DNA of 64,000 bases from Devosia limi DSM 17137 (GTDB lineage: Bacteria; Pseudomonadota; Alphaproteobacteria; Rhizobiales; Devosiaceae). Both the position numbers and the translations under genes were made by a program. A model generated the notes under the pieces. It had not been told where the DNA came from and did no database searches. It worked only from the letters and a program-made list of their open reading frames with translations. Of this stretch, positions 42,597 to 51,174 are shown one piece after another (position 1 is the first letter of the stretch; each line of letters starts with the position of its first letter). The DNA lies in NCBI RefSeq assembly GCF_900128975.1, contig NZ_FQVC01000003.1, forward strand, positions 186,001 to 250,000, in the 5' to 3' direction.

Positions 42597-43208
42597 TCAG
42601 CGCTCGGTCAGAGCGAGCCTGGCGCCCAACAGGACGAATGCACCGGCGAAGGTGCGGCGCATCCACATCATGATCGCCGGGCGCGATATCACGTGACTGC
42701 GGATCGCGGCGGCGAACAGGCCATAGACCGCGAACACCACGAAGGTCATCGCCATGAACACGGCGCTGAGTTCCAGCATGACCGGCACGGCATTGCCCTG
42801 CCCAATCGGCACAAATTGCGGCAGGAAGGCAAAAAAGAAGATCGAAAGCTTGGGATTGAGGATGTTGAGCAGGATGCCATCGACGATGACCTGCCGGAAT
42901 GAACGCGGCATCGCGTCGCCAGCGACGCTCAGGGCACCCGTCTCACGCAGCGTCTTCCACGCCATATAGAGCAGATAGGCTACACCCAGATATTTGATGA
43001 CTTCAAAAGCCACGGCGCTGGTATGCAGCAGTGCCGCCAGCCCCGAAATCGCCGCGATCAGATGCGGAAGAATGCCCAGGGTGCAGGCGAAGGATGCAAC
43101 CATGCTGGCCCGCATCCCGCGCGCAAGGCCCGCCGCCAGTACATAGAGCACCCCGGTGCCCGGCGCCGCGACGACGATCAGGGTAGTCAGCAGAAATTCA
43201 ATGCTCAC
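42597..43208 (-). CDS. LysE/RhtB family amino acid exporter
   Basis: A 203-aa membrane protein with six predicted spans. The signature AAPGTGVLYVLAAGLARGMR (residues about 14-33) is the LysE/RhtB conserved N-terminal motif, and GILLNILNPKLSIFFFAFLP is the second conserved block. It exports amino acids or derivatives. It is a single gene, divergent from the GNAT gene. Confidence 0.9.
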   Translation of the reverse strand: MSIEFLLTTLIVVAAPGTGVLYVLAAGLARGMRASMVASFACTLGILPHLIAAISGLAALLHTSAVAFEVIKYLGVAYLLYMAWKTLRETGALSVAGDAMPRSFRQVIVDGILLNILNPKLSIFFFAFLPQFVPIGQGNAVPVMLELSAVFMAMTFVVFAVYGLFAAAIRSHVISRPAIMMWMRRTFAGAFVLLGARLALTER

Positions 43209-43347
43209 GGGATCCTCCAGCCTGGGGCAGCCAGCCTAGGCACTGCGCCAAGCTGGCGCAAGCGGATGCAGGGTTCTCTGCACACCCCCGGTTTTCTCGC
43301 CGACCGCGCTTGGTTAGACTGCGCCTGTTTTCAGCATCAGGACCACC

Positions 43348-43785
43348 ATGACCACGCCCGTTATTCTTCAGGTTCCACCCTTTTCGGCCCTTTGCAACGC
43401 TGCCTTCGCCCTGCGCCGCGAGGTGTTTGTCTGGGAGCAGAAGGTGCCCGAGGAAGACGAACATGACGCCCACGACCTGACCGCCACTCACTTCGTCGCC
43501 ATCGTCGAAGGCGAAGTGGTCGGCACGTTGCGCCTGATCGCCCGCCCCGAGCACACCAAGATCGGCCGCGTCGCAGTCCGGCAGCACTGGCGCGGCCATG
43601 GCATTGCCAGGACCATGATGCGCGCCGCAATCGAGCACGCACGCGCGCGGGGCCAGGAGCGTCTCTATCTTGCTGCCCAGTCCGACAAGCTCGCGTTCTA
43701 CGAAAAGCTCGGCTTCGTCGCATATGGGGATGAGTTTCCCGACGGCGGCATGCCCCACCGCGCCATGCGCAATTACGACCTCTAG
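43348..43785 (+). CDS. GNAT family N-acetyltransferase
   Basis: A 145-aa protein with the acetyl-CoA loop RVAVRQHWRGHGIARTMM (motif A, residues about 72-89) and KLAFYEKLGFVAYGDEFPDG (motif B). Residues 15-45 (FALRREVFVWEQKVPEEDEH) match the opening of ElaA/YjcF-type acetyltransferases. Substrate unknown. Confidence 0.9.
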   Translation: MTTPVILQVPPFSALCNAAFALRREVFVWEQKVPEEDEHDAHDLTATHFVAIVEGEVVGTLRLIARPEHTKIGRVAVRQHWRGHGIARTMMRAAIEHARARGQERLYLAAQSDKLAFYEKLGFVAYGDEFPDGGMPHRAMRNYDL

Positions 43786-43929
43786 CCCGACACCGGGTCG
43801 CTCCCGCGCCGGGCAGAGATGTCCTGTGCATGCACCCATCCCTCAAATGCCCTCGCCGCCATTAACCAATTAGGAACGTTTTAACGACGATCGGCACCCG
43901 CGGGTGCCCCGCCCCGCTTTCCACGCTAT

Positions 43930-44078
43930 GGTCCTTCATGTCGGGAGCCCCGCGCGCAGTGTCGCAGCAAGGGTTTCAGAACAACAGGCATGCTTCTGCT
44001 GCGTGGAGTAGCAAGCATGACCCAAAATCCGCCAGGGAGGCGGAGAAGGCCGGCCTCGAATTCGAGAGCCGGCCTTTT
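43930..44078 (+). ncRNA. Candidate small RNA (two-stem, terminator-ended)
   Basis: A stem, CATGCTT-ct-GCT / AGC-AAGCATG (43,989-44,019, loop GCGTGGAGT), is followed by about 26 nt of single strand and a strong terminator: AAGGCCGGC-CTCGAA-TTCGAG-A-GCCGGCCTT plus TTTT (44,046-44,078). The upstream gene ends 145 bp before the first stem and no reading frame explains the unit. The 5' end is unknown; a TATGGT at 43,927 could be a -10 element but no good -35 is seen. Confidence 0.4.
44046..44078 (+). terminator. Strong terminator upstream of the PRC-barrel gene
   Basis: A nearly perfect 15-bp stem, AAGGCCGGC CTCGAA / TTCGAG A GCCGGCCTT, followed by TTTT. It ends a transcript from the left, before the PRC-barrel gene. 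Confidence 0.8.
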
Positions 44079-44242
44079 CAATTCCTGCGACGGATTTGCT
44101 CCGCGACAGTTTTGTCGCAACAAAAAATCGGAACGGTTGGGAGAGTCTGGCGTTGTCAAAGCAACAGGCCGCACGGCGCTCCACCTGCAAGTTTTGCACC
44201 GCACGGCCTTGTTCATCAACTAATGAACCAACGGAGCTTACA

Positions 44243-44839
44243 ATGATCCGCACCCTTTTGACTACCACTGCTTTGTCCCTGATGCTGGCAACTGGCGCTA
44301 TTGCGCAGGATGCTGCACCCGCGACTACTACAGAGACGCCAGCAACGACTACGCCCGCGCCGATGGCGCCTGCTGCTCCGGCAGCTGTTGATGCCGCCCC
44401 GGTTGAAAGCGGCGCCCTTGAAACCACCGATGTGCGCGAGCCTTGGGACATGTCGGCCGGCTATGTGGCTGCCGACACCGACAATCTCGGCACCCGCCTG
44501 ATCGGCCAGCCGGTATTCTCCTCGGCCGGCGATGATGCCGAAGAGATCGGCAATATCTCCGATATCGTGTTTGACGAAAATGGCCAGATCGTTGCCGTGG
44601 TGATCGGCGTCGGCGGTTTCCTGGGCTTGGGCGAAAAGGCTGTTGCCGTGGACTTCCAGACCCTGGAATTCACCCTGGCTACCGACAATACCGAACGCTG
44701 GGTCGTGCCGACCACGGCGGACGCTCTGAACGCTGCTCCAGAGTTTGTCTGGGCTGACGACGTTCCCGCCGATGCAGCTCCCGCTGCCATGACGCCCGCT
44801 GATGGCGGTGCCATGGCTCCGGCCCCTGCCGTTCAGTAA
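44243..44839 (+). CDS. Secreted PRC-barrel protein 1
   Basis: A 198-aa protein. MIRTLLTTTALSLMLATGAI plus AQ is a Sec signal peptide with cleavage near residue 22. A Thr/Pro/Ala-rich linker follows, then one PRC-barrel domain (about residues 75-160: GTRLIGQPVFSSAGDDAEEI, VVIGVGGFLGLGEKAVAVDF), and an Ala/Pro tail. GGAG precedes the ATG by 7 nt. PRC barrels bind proteins or RNA; the function of periplasmic ones is unknown. A paralogue is encoded 81 bp downstream. Confidence 0.82.
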   Translation: MIRTLLTTTALSLMLATGAIAQDAAPATTTETPATTTPAPMAPAAPAAVDAAPVESGALETTDVREPWDMSAGYVAADTDNLGTRLIGQPVFSSAGDDAEEIGNISDIVFDENGQIVAVVIGVGGFLGLGEKAVAVDFQTLEFTLATDNTERWVVPTTADALNAAPEFVWADDVPADAAPAAMTPADGGAMAPAPAVQ

Positions 44840-44862
44840 TGCGGCCAGTGTGCTGAACTCGA

Positions 44863-44887
44863 GGCCGGCCCTTAGTGGCCGGCCTTT
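44863..44887 (+). terminator. Terminator between the two PRC-barrel genes
   Basis: GGCCGGCC-CTTAGT-GGCCGGCC followed by TTTCT. The paralogues may therefore have separate transcripts. Confidence 0.75.
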
Positions 44888-44920
44888 CTCGCGTCCTGTT
44901 GATCCCTGAAGGAATGCCCC

Positions 44921-45847
44921 ATGTTGCGCACACTTCTCATCTCATCTGCTCTGGCCTCGCTCCTGGTCCCTTCCGTCCTGGCGCAGGACGTTATTCCGGT
45001 TCCAGTGGCGCCGACAGAGCTTGAGCAGGTCGGGCTCACCCCACCGACGGTGCTGTCTGAGGGTTATGCCTCGCAGGGGCAGGATGTACTGGTCACCCGC
45101 CTTCTCGGTGAAAAAATCTATGCCTCCATCGCTGATGACGCCGAGGACATTGGCACCATCAACGACATGGTGGTGACCTCCGGCCAGGGTATCTCCGCAG
45201 TAATCGTCGGTGTCGGCGGCTTTTTGGGGGTCGGCGAGAAGGACGTTGCCGTCGCCTTTGCCGATCTCGATTGGGCCGAACGCGCCGATGGCAGCCGCCG
45301 TTGGGTGCTCGGCACCACCAGGGACGCCCTGAATGCGGCCCCGGCTTTCATCTGGACGCAGAGCGAAGCTGCCACAGGCCCAGCAATGACCCCCGCCCAA
45401 GAACAGGAACAACTGGTCGAAGGTGATCCAAACGCGACACCGATCGATCCGACCCTGACCACCGACCAGCCAGATGCCCAGCCCACGACCGAGCAGGTGG
45501 ATCGGACCGCCCTTGACGATTTTGACGAAAGCACGCTTGGCGCCGACGACCTGCGCGGAACCGGCGTCTATGGCATTGATGACCAGCAGATCGGCAGCAT
45601 CGGCGATGTGCTCCCCGCTGCAGGCGGCGGCATCGACGCGGTGATCGTTGATGTCGGCGGCTTCCTTGGCCTTGGTGCCAAACCAGTCGCAGTGGGCTTT
45701 GAAAACCTGACCTTTTCCTCCGACACCTTTGGCAACCGTTACCTGTTTCTCAACACCACCCGTGAACAGCTCGAAGCCCAGCCCACCTACAACCCGGAAA
45801 CCTACGCCACCGACCGCGCTTCCCAACGCATGGTGATCGCGCCTTGA
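44921..45847 (+). CDS. Secreted PRC-barrel protein 2 (two PRC domains)
   Basis: A 308-aa protein. MLRTLLISSALASLLVPSVL then AQ is a signal peptide. PRC domain 1 is at about residues 45-140 (TRLLGEKIYASIADDAEDIG, VIVGVGGFLGVGEKDVAVAF) and PRC domain 2 at about 205-300 (GVYGIDDQQIGSIGDVLP, AVIVDVGGFLGLGAKPVAV). The GGFLG-LG phrase is shared with the first protein, so the pair arose by duplication. No membrane anchor is seen. Confidence 0.82.
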   Translation: MLRTLLISSALASLLVPSVLAQDVIPVPVAPTELEQVGLTPPTVLSEGYASQGQDVLVTRLLGEKIYASIADDAEDIGTINDMVVTSGQGISAVIVGVGGFLGVGEKDVAVAFADLDWAERADGSRRWVLGTTRDALNAAPAFIWTQSEAATGPAMTPAQEQEQLVEGDPNATPIDPTLTTDQPDAQPTTEQVDRTALDDFDESTLGADDLRGTGVYGIDDQQIGSIGDVLPAAGGGIDAVIVDVGGFLGLGAKPVAVGFENLTFSSDTFGNRYLFLNTTREQLEAQPTYNPETYATDRASQRMVIAP

Positions 45848-45909
45848 TGCGGTGAGCGACACCTAAACGGCTCGAACCACTTCTACCGGCCCTCCCACCC
45901 ACTGCGCTG

Positions 45910-45982
45910 CCCACGGACTTGACCCGTGGGCCACTCTCACCTCGGCGCGCGCGACGAATGACCCGCGGATCAAGTCCGCGGG
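45910..45982. repeat. REP-like extragenic palindromes (ACTTGAT family, second locus)
   Basis: CCCACGG-ACTTGAC-CCGTGGG (45,910-45,930) and CCCGCGG-ATCAAGT-CCGCGGG (45,962-45,982), inverted relative to each other, as at 33,941-34,014. Confidence 0.7.
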
Positions 45983-46044
45983 CAGCACCGAGGGCATGGC
46001 TATGCTCACAGGATTGCAACTGTATCCCGGCTTGCGCCGGCGGT

Positions 46045-46071
46045 GTCATCCCGGCGCAAGCCGGGATCCAG
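46045..46071. repeat. REP-like extragenic palindrome (CATCCCGG family)
   Basis: ATCCCGGC-GCAA-GCCGGGAT is the core; a near-identical copy lies at 59,191-59,217. This family is common in alphaproteobacterial intergenic DNA. Confidence 0.7.
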
Positions 46072-46097
46072 GTTCCCACCACCACCGGACACCACCT

Positions 46098-46127
46098 AAA
46101 ACGCAAAAAGGCCCGCAAATGCGGGCC
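46098..46127 (-). terminator. Terminator of fliI-fliJ
   Basis: On the minus strand GGCCCGC-ATTT-GCGGGCC is followed by TTTTTGCGTTTT, 23 bp after the fliJ stop. Confidence 0.8.
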
Positions 46128-46150
46128 CTTCTCGTCGCTGCGACAAAATC

Positions 46151-46564
46151 CTACTGGCCGCGGAAGCGCAACCGGCCGATTTCGTCATATTCGGATTGTT
46201 CGACCTTGAGCTGCTCGGCGGCCTCGCGCTGGTGCTCCCGCTGGTCGAGCAATTCAACCTTTTTGAGGTCTTCCAAGGCTTCGGCCAGCGCGTCCTGCGC
46301 GCCTTCGAGCTTTTCGCGCATGTCGTTGGCCGAGGCCAGCAGGTTGTCCCGCCGCGTCAGCGCCGCTTTGGCGAAGGTGGAATAGGCAAAGTGGGCGACA
46401 TCAGAGATGCCGGTTTTGGTCTGCTCGATTTCGATCTGCTGGTCGAGTTCGCCCGCCATGCGTTCGAAATCGGCCACCATCATCTCGATCTGGCTGACCT
46501 GGCGGCGCTTTTCGTCCACCTGGAATTTCTTGAGCCTTATCAGGCTCTCGCTGCGAGACTTCAC
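46151..46564 (-). CDS. fliJ: Flagellar export chaperone FliJ
   Basis: A 137-aa coiled-coil protein starting MKSRSESLIRLKKFQVDEKR with long heptad-rich helices throughout. FliJ links the FliI hexamer to FlhA. It follows fliI by 52 bp, on the same strand. Sequence is weakly conserved across the family, so synteny carries weight here. Confidence 0.88.
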   Translation of the reverse strand: MKSRSESLIRLKKFQVDEKRRQVSQIEMMVADFERMAGELDQQIEIEQTKTGISDVAHFAYSTFAKAALTRRDNLLASANDMREKLEGAQDALAEALEDLKKVELLDQREHQREAAEQLKVEQSEYDEIGRLRFRGQ

Positions 46565-46616
46565 GACCTGTACTCCTTACACATCAAGTCAGTTCCGGAG
46601 CGCAAACACTGCTCCA

Positions 46617-47945
46617 TCAGACCGCCGCCTCTGCCGCCCGGATGATCGCCTCGAGCTGCTTATAGCCGTCGGCAATATTCGTCGTCTCTTCCCGCTGCTG
46701 GGATAGGAATCCCTCCAGCGCCGGGTTGATGGCTATGGCGCGGTCCACTTTCGGATCTGACCCTTTCCGGTAAGCCCCTAGCCGGATCAGCTCCTCCATG
46801 TCGGAATATATCGACATGAGTTCTCTTGCCTTGGCCAGGACCGGTCTGGATTCGACCGGCACACACCCTGGCATGGTGCGCGAGATGGACCGGAGCACGT
46901 TCACCGCCGGGTAACGTCCCCGCTCGGCAATACCGCGCTCCATTACGATGTGCCCGTCAAGAATGCCGCGTACGGCGTCCGCAATGGGCTCATTGTGATC
47001 ATCACCTTCGACCAAAACGGTAAATAGACCGGTAACGGAGCCCGAGTTTACCGTCCCGGGACCCGCCCGCTCCAATAAACGTGGCAATTCTGTGAAAACC
47101 GTCGGTGGATAACCCTTGGCGGTGGGCGGTTCGCCGATCGCCAGCCCGATCTCGCGCTGCGCCATGGCAAAGCGCGTCAGACTGTCCATCATGCACAGGA
47201 CACGCTTGCCCTGGTCGCGGAAGAACTCCGACAGCGCCATGCTCATATAAGCCGCCTGCCGCCGCATCAGCGCCGCCTCGTCCGAAGTCGCCACCACCAC
47301 GACGGCGCGGCGCAGGCCTTCCTCGCCCAGATATTCCTGAATGAACTCGTGCACCTCGCGGCCGCGCTCGCCGATCAGCCCGATCACCGAGACGTCGACA
47401 TCGGTATTGCGCGCCAGCATCGACATCAGAACGGACTTGCCGACGCCCGAGCCGGCAAAGATGCCCATGCGCTGGCCTTCGCACAGCGTGGTAAAGGTAT
47501 TGAGGCACCGCACCCCCAGATTGAGCGGATCGCCCACCCGCACGCGGTCATGGGCCAAGAGCGGATCCTGGCGCAGCGGAAAAGCCTTGGCCCCGCGCGG
47601 CAATGGGCCCTTGCCGTCGATCGGCTCGCCATTGGCATTGATCACCCGGCCCAGCCAGGCCTCGGAAGGAAAGGCCGCCCCATCATGGCGCTGGAACACC
47701 GCCTTGCACCCCAGCCTCACCCCGGCCAGCTGCCCGAATGGCAGGCAGAGCGCATGCCCGTCCTTGAAGCCGATAATCTCGGATGCCAGCTCGGCGCCAT
47801 TGGTGGTTTCGATGATGACGCGGCCGCCGACGCGCAGTTCGCGCACCGGGCCGATAATTTCGATAAGCAGACCCTGGACGGATTTGACCCGCCCATACAC
47901 TTCTACATCATCGATGGCGTCGATCGCCGAAATCAGCGCTTTCAT
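46617..47945 (-). CDS. fliI: Flagellum-specific ATP synthase FliI
   Basis: A 442-aa F1-beta-like ATPase. Walker A GSGVGKS is at about residues 165-171, Walker B in [20 protein letters not shown], and the FliI-specific [20 protein letters not shown] block is intact. It powers export with FliH and FliJ. The ATG at 47945 ([12 protein letters not shown]) was chosen; another in-frame ATG lies 18 nt upstream. It is divergent from ctrA, with a candidate CtrA box in between. Confidence 0.93.
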   Translation of the reverse strand: MKALISAIDAIDDVEVYGRVKSVQGLLIEIIGPVRELRVGGRVIIETTNGAELASEIIGFKDGHALCLPFGQLAGVRLGCKAVFQRHDGAAFPSEAWLGRVINANGEPIDGKGPLPRGAKAFPLRQDPLLAHDRVRVGDPLNLGVRCLNTFTTLCEGQRMGIFAGSGVGKSVLMSMLARNTDVDVSVIGLIGERGREVHEFIQEYLGEEGLRRAVVVVATSDEAALMRRQAAYMSMALSEFFRDQGKRVLCMMDSLTRFAMAQREIGLAIGEPPTAKGYPPTVFTELPRLLERAGPGTVNSGSVTGLFTVLVEGDDHNEPIADAVRGILDGHIVMERGIAERGRYPAVNVLRSISRTMPGCVPVESRPVLAKARELMSIYSDMEELIRLGAYRKGSDPKVDRAIAINPALEGFLSQQREETTNIADGYKQLEAIIRAAEAAV

Positions 47946-47963
47946 GGTACAAGGCCCGTTCAT

Positions 47964-48362
47964 CGATGTGGCGGCTTCATGGCTTTCGTGTGACTCGAAT
48001 CGCCGTCGCCACGAATCACAGGGTAACCATACGTTAAGGAAAAAGCGCTAACACCCAATGTGGAGCTGTTTCTACCCGCCTGCGCGCCGGTTATCCGCTC
48101 CCCCTCCCCAACCCACAATTGCATGAATCCAAAGAGTCGCTTAACGCGGCTACTTAAACCATTTTATTAAGAAAGTTAGATCCAATTAACCCTTAAATTT
48201 CAACAACTTAATATTAATTCACCTTACCGTCGTTTGCGTATTGCAGAGGTGAATTAAACTTTGTTAACTATTTGGGCTTAGGGTTCAGTCATATCCAGTA
48301 GGGTTGGCGTGGGACAGGCAGGTCTCACGGTTCCAGCAGGAACGAATGACAAGGGGAATATA
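47964..48362. promoter_or_regulatory. fliI-ctrA intergenic control region
   Basis: About 400 bp without a gene. Five GANTC sites (47,992; 47,997; 48,013; 48,125; 48,134) cluster in 150 bp. An A+T-rich stretch (48,140-48,270) has nine TTAA tetramers, two pairs with 6-bp spacing (48,214 and 48,254), just off the CtrA spacing of 7. This matches the idea of methylation- and CtrA-controlled ctrA promoters, as in Caulobacter. Confidence 0.6.
48023..48037 (-). promoter_or_regulatory. Candidate CtrA box for fliI
   Basis: GTAA-CCATACG-TTAA, one base from TTAA-N7-TTAA and including the CtrA half-site TAACCAT, 60-78 bp before fliI. Confidence 0.5.
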
Positions 48363-49064
48363 ATGCGGGTACTCCTTATTGAGGACGACAGCGCAACAGC
48401 GCAGAGCATCGAATTGATGCTGAAGTCCGAAAGTTTCAACGTCTATACCACCGATCTGGGTGAGGAAGGCGTCGATCTCGGCAAACTGTATGATTACGAT
48501 ATCATCCTGCTCGATCTGAACCTGCCCGACATGAGCGGATATGAAGTGCTGCGCACTCTCCGCGTCGCCAAGGTGCAGACGCCGATCCTGATCCTGTCAG
48601 GTCTGGCCGGCATTGAGGACAAGGTTCGCGGTCTCGGCTTCGGCGCCGATGACTACATGACCAAGCCGTTCCACAAGGACGAACTCGTGGCCCGCATCCA
48701 CGCCATCGTCCGTCGCTCCAAGGGCCATGCCCAGTCGGTCATCTCGACCGGCGAACTGACCGTCAACCTCGACACCAAGACCGTCGAAGTCCAGACCCAG
48801 CGTGTCCACCTGACCGGCAAGGAATACCAGATGCTGGAGCTGCTCTCGCTCCGCAAGGGTACGACCCTGACCAAGGAAATGTTCCTCAACCACCTCTATG
48901 GTGGCATGGACGAACCCGAACTCAAGATCATCGACGTGTTCATCTGCAAGCTGCGCAAGAAGCTTTCCGTTGCGACCGGCGGCAAGAACTACATCGAAAC
49001 CGTCTGGGGCCGTGGCTATGTGCTGCGCGAGCCCGACGAGCAGGAATATTCCGAAAGCGCCTGA
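48363..49064 (+). CDS. ctrA: Cell cycle master regulator CtrA
   Basis: A 233-aa OmpR-type response regulator. The receiver domain has acidic pocket Asp9-Asp10, phospho-acceptor Asp51 ([11 protein letters not shown]) and Lys101 ([10 protein letters not shown]). The C-terminal winged helix ([52 protein letters not shown]) is nearly invariant in alphaproteobacteria. It controls flagellar, division and envelope genes. The ATG at 48363 follows AAGGGG. chpT, which passes phosphate to CtrA, is 5 kb away. Confidence 0.96.
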   Translation: MRVLLIEDDSATAQSIELMLKSESFNVYTTDLGEEGVDLGKLYDYDIILLDLNLPDMSGYEVLRTLRVAKVQTPILILSGLAGIEDKVRGLGFGADDYMTKPFHKDELVARIHAIVRRSKGHAQSVISTGELTVNLDTKTVEVQTQRVHLTGKEYQMLELLSLRKGTTLTKEMFLNHLYGGMDEPELKIIDVFICKLRKKLSVATGGKNYIETVWGRGYVLREPDEQEYSESA

Positions 49065-49100
49065 TCTATCGGGACTTCCAGATCCACGTCACAGCCTGCT

Positions 49101-49134
49101 GCCCCGTGCGACACCGTCGCGCGGGGCTTTTGTT
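49101..49134 (+). terminator. Terminator of ctrA
   Basis: GCCCCGTGCGAC pairs with GTCGCGCGGGGC (one G-U) around a 3-nt loop, followed by TTTTGTTT, 37 bp after the stop. Confidence 0.85.
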
Positions 49135-49181
49135 TGCGCCCGCGCCTAGACTTGCCTCCGGGCCATTCGAGGGAGCCAGCA

Positions 49182-49706
49182 ATGCGACGACTTTTCACCT
49201 ATCCCGATCACGGCGCCCTGATGGGCCATTTTCAGCCTGGCGACTTTCTCGACAGCCAGGCCGCCCCCCTGCCCCATCCGGCGCCCGACGCTGCAGGGCT
49301 GGCGATTGCCACATTCTTTGCCATGCCGAGTTGGGCGGTGGCCCTGCTGCGCCTGCGCAACCTTATCGTCTCCCCTTTCGGCCTCAAGACCGGCGACGAA
49401 CCAGGCGGATTTCCGCCCCCCAGCCGCACCGAAATCAACCAATTGACCTATGACGGGGTCTTTGCCGTCCACAGCGCCACCGAAGCCGAAGTCGTGTTCG
49501 GCGCCGACGACAAGCATCTTGATTTCCGCGTATCAGTCCTGAAATCGGAGCAGGAAGACCTGGTTGCGATCAGCACCTGGGTGCATCCGCACAATCTGTT
49601 CGGGCGGGCCTATCTGGCCGCGGTCTACCCGTTTCATCGCCTCATCGTGCGCCGCAGCCTGGCGAGAGCCAGCCGCCTTGGCGTCACAATTCCACGCCAA
49701 AAATAA
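49182..49706 (+). CDS. DUF2867 family protein
   Basis: A 174-aa protein with the DUF2867 pattern: FAMPSWAVALLRLRNLIVSP near the middle, then FAVHSATEAEVVFGADDKHL and LVAISTWVHPHNLFGRAYLA. The family is of unknown function; some members sit next to redox or lipid genes. GAGGGAG lies 7 nt before the ATG; the longer frame upstream was rejected. Confidence 0.8.
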   Translation: MRRLFTYPDHGALMGHFQPGDFLDSQAAPLPHPAPDAAGLAIATFFAMPSWAVALLRLRNLIVSPFGLKTGDEPGGFPPPSRTEINQLTYDGVFAVHSATEAEVVFGADDKHLDFRVSVLKSEQEDLVAISTWVHPHNLFGRAYLAAVYPFHRLIVRRSLARASRLGVTIPRQK

Positions 49707-49795
49707 TCATCGCCTGTGTCGAAGCCATCCTGAGCCGTTCGTCGTGTTGCCAGAACCAGGGCAATTCCACGCCCTGCAACAAGGAAGGAACCATC

Positions 49796-50671
49796 ATGGG
49801 CAAGCTGATCGCTCCATTGGCAACCACCGCCCTCCTGCTCGCGGGCACCGCCGCCTTCGCCCAGAGCGAACCCAAGGGCGCCAGCGTCTCGGTCAATGGC
49901 ATGGAGATATATTACGAGACCAGCGGAGAGGGGGATCCGCTGATCGTGCTGCATGGCGCCTATATGAATATCGACACCATGGGCGAGATCATCCCCATGC
50001 TGGCCCAAACCCATCAGGTCATCGCCATCGAATTCCAGGGCCATGGCCGCACCACCGATATCGACCGCCCGATCACCTATCCCAACCTTGCCGATGATGT
50101 TGCCGATTTCATGGACGCCATCGATATCGAGAAGGCCGACGTGTTCGGCTATTCGATGGGTGCGGCAGCCGGGCTGCAACTGGCCATCCGCCATCCCGAA
50201 AAGGTCGACCAGTTGATCGCTGCCTCGGTCGCCTATGACGTTTCGGGCTGGCAGCCGGCCTTCACCGCCTTTATTCCGCAAATGGCGCCCGAAATGTTCG
50301 TCGGCACTCCGATGGAGGACGACTGGAAGAAACTGGCCGCCAATCCCGAGGGTTTCCGCGCTCTGGTCGAAAAGCTGATCGCCCTCGAAAAGGAACCTAT
50401 GGCCTGGGAGGCCGAGGTCAAGACACTCAAGACACCCGTTCTGATTATTGCCGGCGATGCTGACGTCTCGACGCTTGAGCACAATGTGGCCCTGTTCCGC
50501 CTCCTGGGCGGCGGCGACATGGGCGATATGGGTCAGCCCCTGGCCGCGTCGCGCCTCGCCGTCCTGCCCGCCACCTCCCATACCGCCGTCATCAGCCAGC
50601 CCGCGCTGCTGCACATGCTGATCGAGCCCTTCCTGCAAGGCACGACCCCCGCATCCTTCATGGGCATGTAA
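49796..50671 (+). CDS. Secreted alpha/beta hydrolase
   Basis: A 291-aa protein with a signal peptide (LIAPLATTALLLAGTAAFAQ, cleavage after residue 22-23), oxyanion region PLIVLHGAYMN, nucleophile Ser in VFGYSMGAAAG, acid in IIAGDADVS and catalytic His in LPATSHTAV. It probably cleaves an ester or lactone in the periplasm; substrate unknown. It heads a group with the YciI and ECF42 genes. Confidence 0.88.
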   Translation: MGKLIAPLATTALLLAGTAAFAQSEPKGASVSVNGMEIYYETSGEGDPLIVLHGAYMNIDTMGEIIPMLAQTHQVIAIEFQGHGRTTDIDRPITYPNLADDVADFMDAIDIEKADVFGYSMGAAAGLQLAIRHPEKVDQLIAASVAYDVSGWQPAFTAFIPQMAPEMFVGTPMEDDWKKLAANPEGFRALVEKLIALEKEPMAWEAEVKTLKTPVLIIAGDADVSTLEHNVALFRLLGGGDMGDMGQPLAASRLAVLPATSHTAVISQPALLHMLIEPFLQGTTPASFMGM

Positions 50672-50694
50672 GCCAAATCCACAGGAGACCTGCA

Positions 50695-51123
50695 ATGCGT
50701 TTCATGATCCTCGTCAAGGCCACCGCAGAATCGGAGGCAGACATCTTGCCGTCTTCCGAGTTGATCGCCGCCATGGGCGAATTCAACGAAACCCTGATCG
50801 ATGCCGGCGTCATGCTCGGTGCCGAAGGGCTGCACTCCTCGAGGAAGGGCGCCCGCATCAAATCCAGCGGCGGCCATATCACCGTCACCGATGGCCCCTT
50901 TGCCGAAACCAAGGAACTGCTAGCTGGCTTCTGGTTGATCCAGGCGAAGGATCGAGACGAAGCCATTGCCTGGTGCAAGCGCATTCCACTGCAAGATGGA
51001 CAGGAAGTCGAACTGCGCCAGGTATTCGAAGCCTATGACTTTCCCGCTGACAGCCTGACTGAACAGCATCTGCGCAAGGAACAGGCCTGGCGTGACGAGA
51101 CCCAGAAACCGCTGACGCGATAA
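50695..51123 (+). CDS. YciI-like DGPF-domain protein
   Basis: A 142-aa protein. MRFMILVKATAESEADILPS opens a ferredoxin-like fold and HITVTDGPFAETKELLAGF carries the DGPF motif that names the family. Proteins of this type are the usual genetic partners of ECF42 sigma factors, as here (51 bp apart). Role unknown. Confidence 0.88.
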   Translation: MRFMILVKATAESEADILPSSELIAAMGEFNETLIDAGVMLGAEGLHSSRKGARIKSSGGHITVTDGPFAETKELLAGFWLIQAKDRDEAIAWCKRIPLQDGQEVELRQVFEAYDFPADSLTEQHLRKEQAWRDETQKPLTR

Positions 51124-51174
51124 GTCGCTGCCCACACTTGCCGCGGCGGCGCGATGCTGCTTTCATTCGCCATC

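Larger units (their letters stand above)
43786..44242. other. Long intergenic region with a candidate small RNA
   Basis: No convincing protein gene lies in these 457 bp. They hold a two-hairpin unit ending in a terminator (43,930-44,078, see the ncRNA entry), then 165 bp that must carry the PRC-barrel gene promoter. Confidence 0.55.
45848..46150. other. Intergenic region with several extragenic palindromes
   Basis: About 300 bp without a gene. It holds ACTTGAT-family palindromes (45,910-45,930 and 45,962-45,982), a CATCCCGG palindrome (46,045-46,071) and, at the right end, the fliI-fliJ terminator. Confidence 0.65.

Noticed and set aside
43938-44246. Plus-strand frame of 102 aa before the first PRC-barrel gene
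   Set aside because: It runs straight through a strong terminator and has no ribosome-binding site or protein-like composition.
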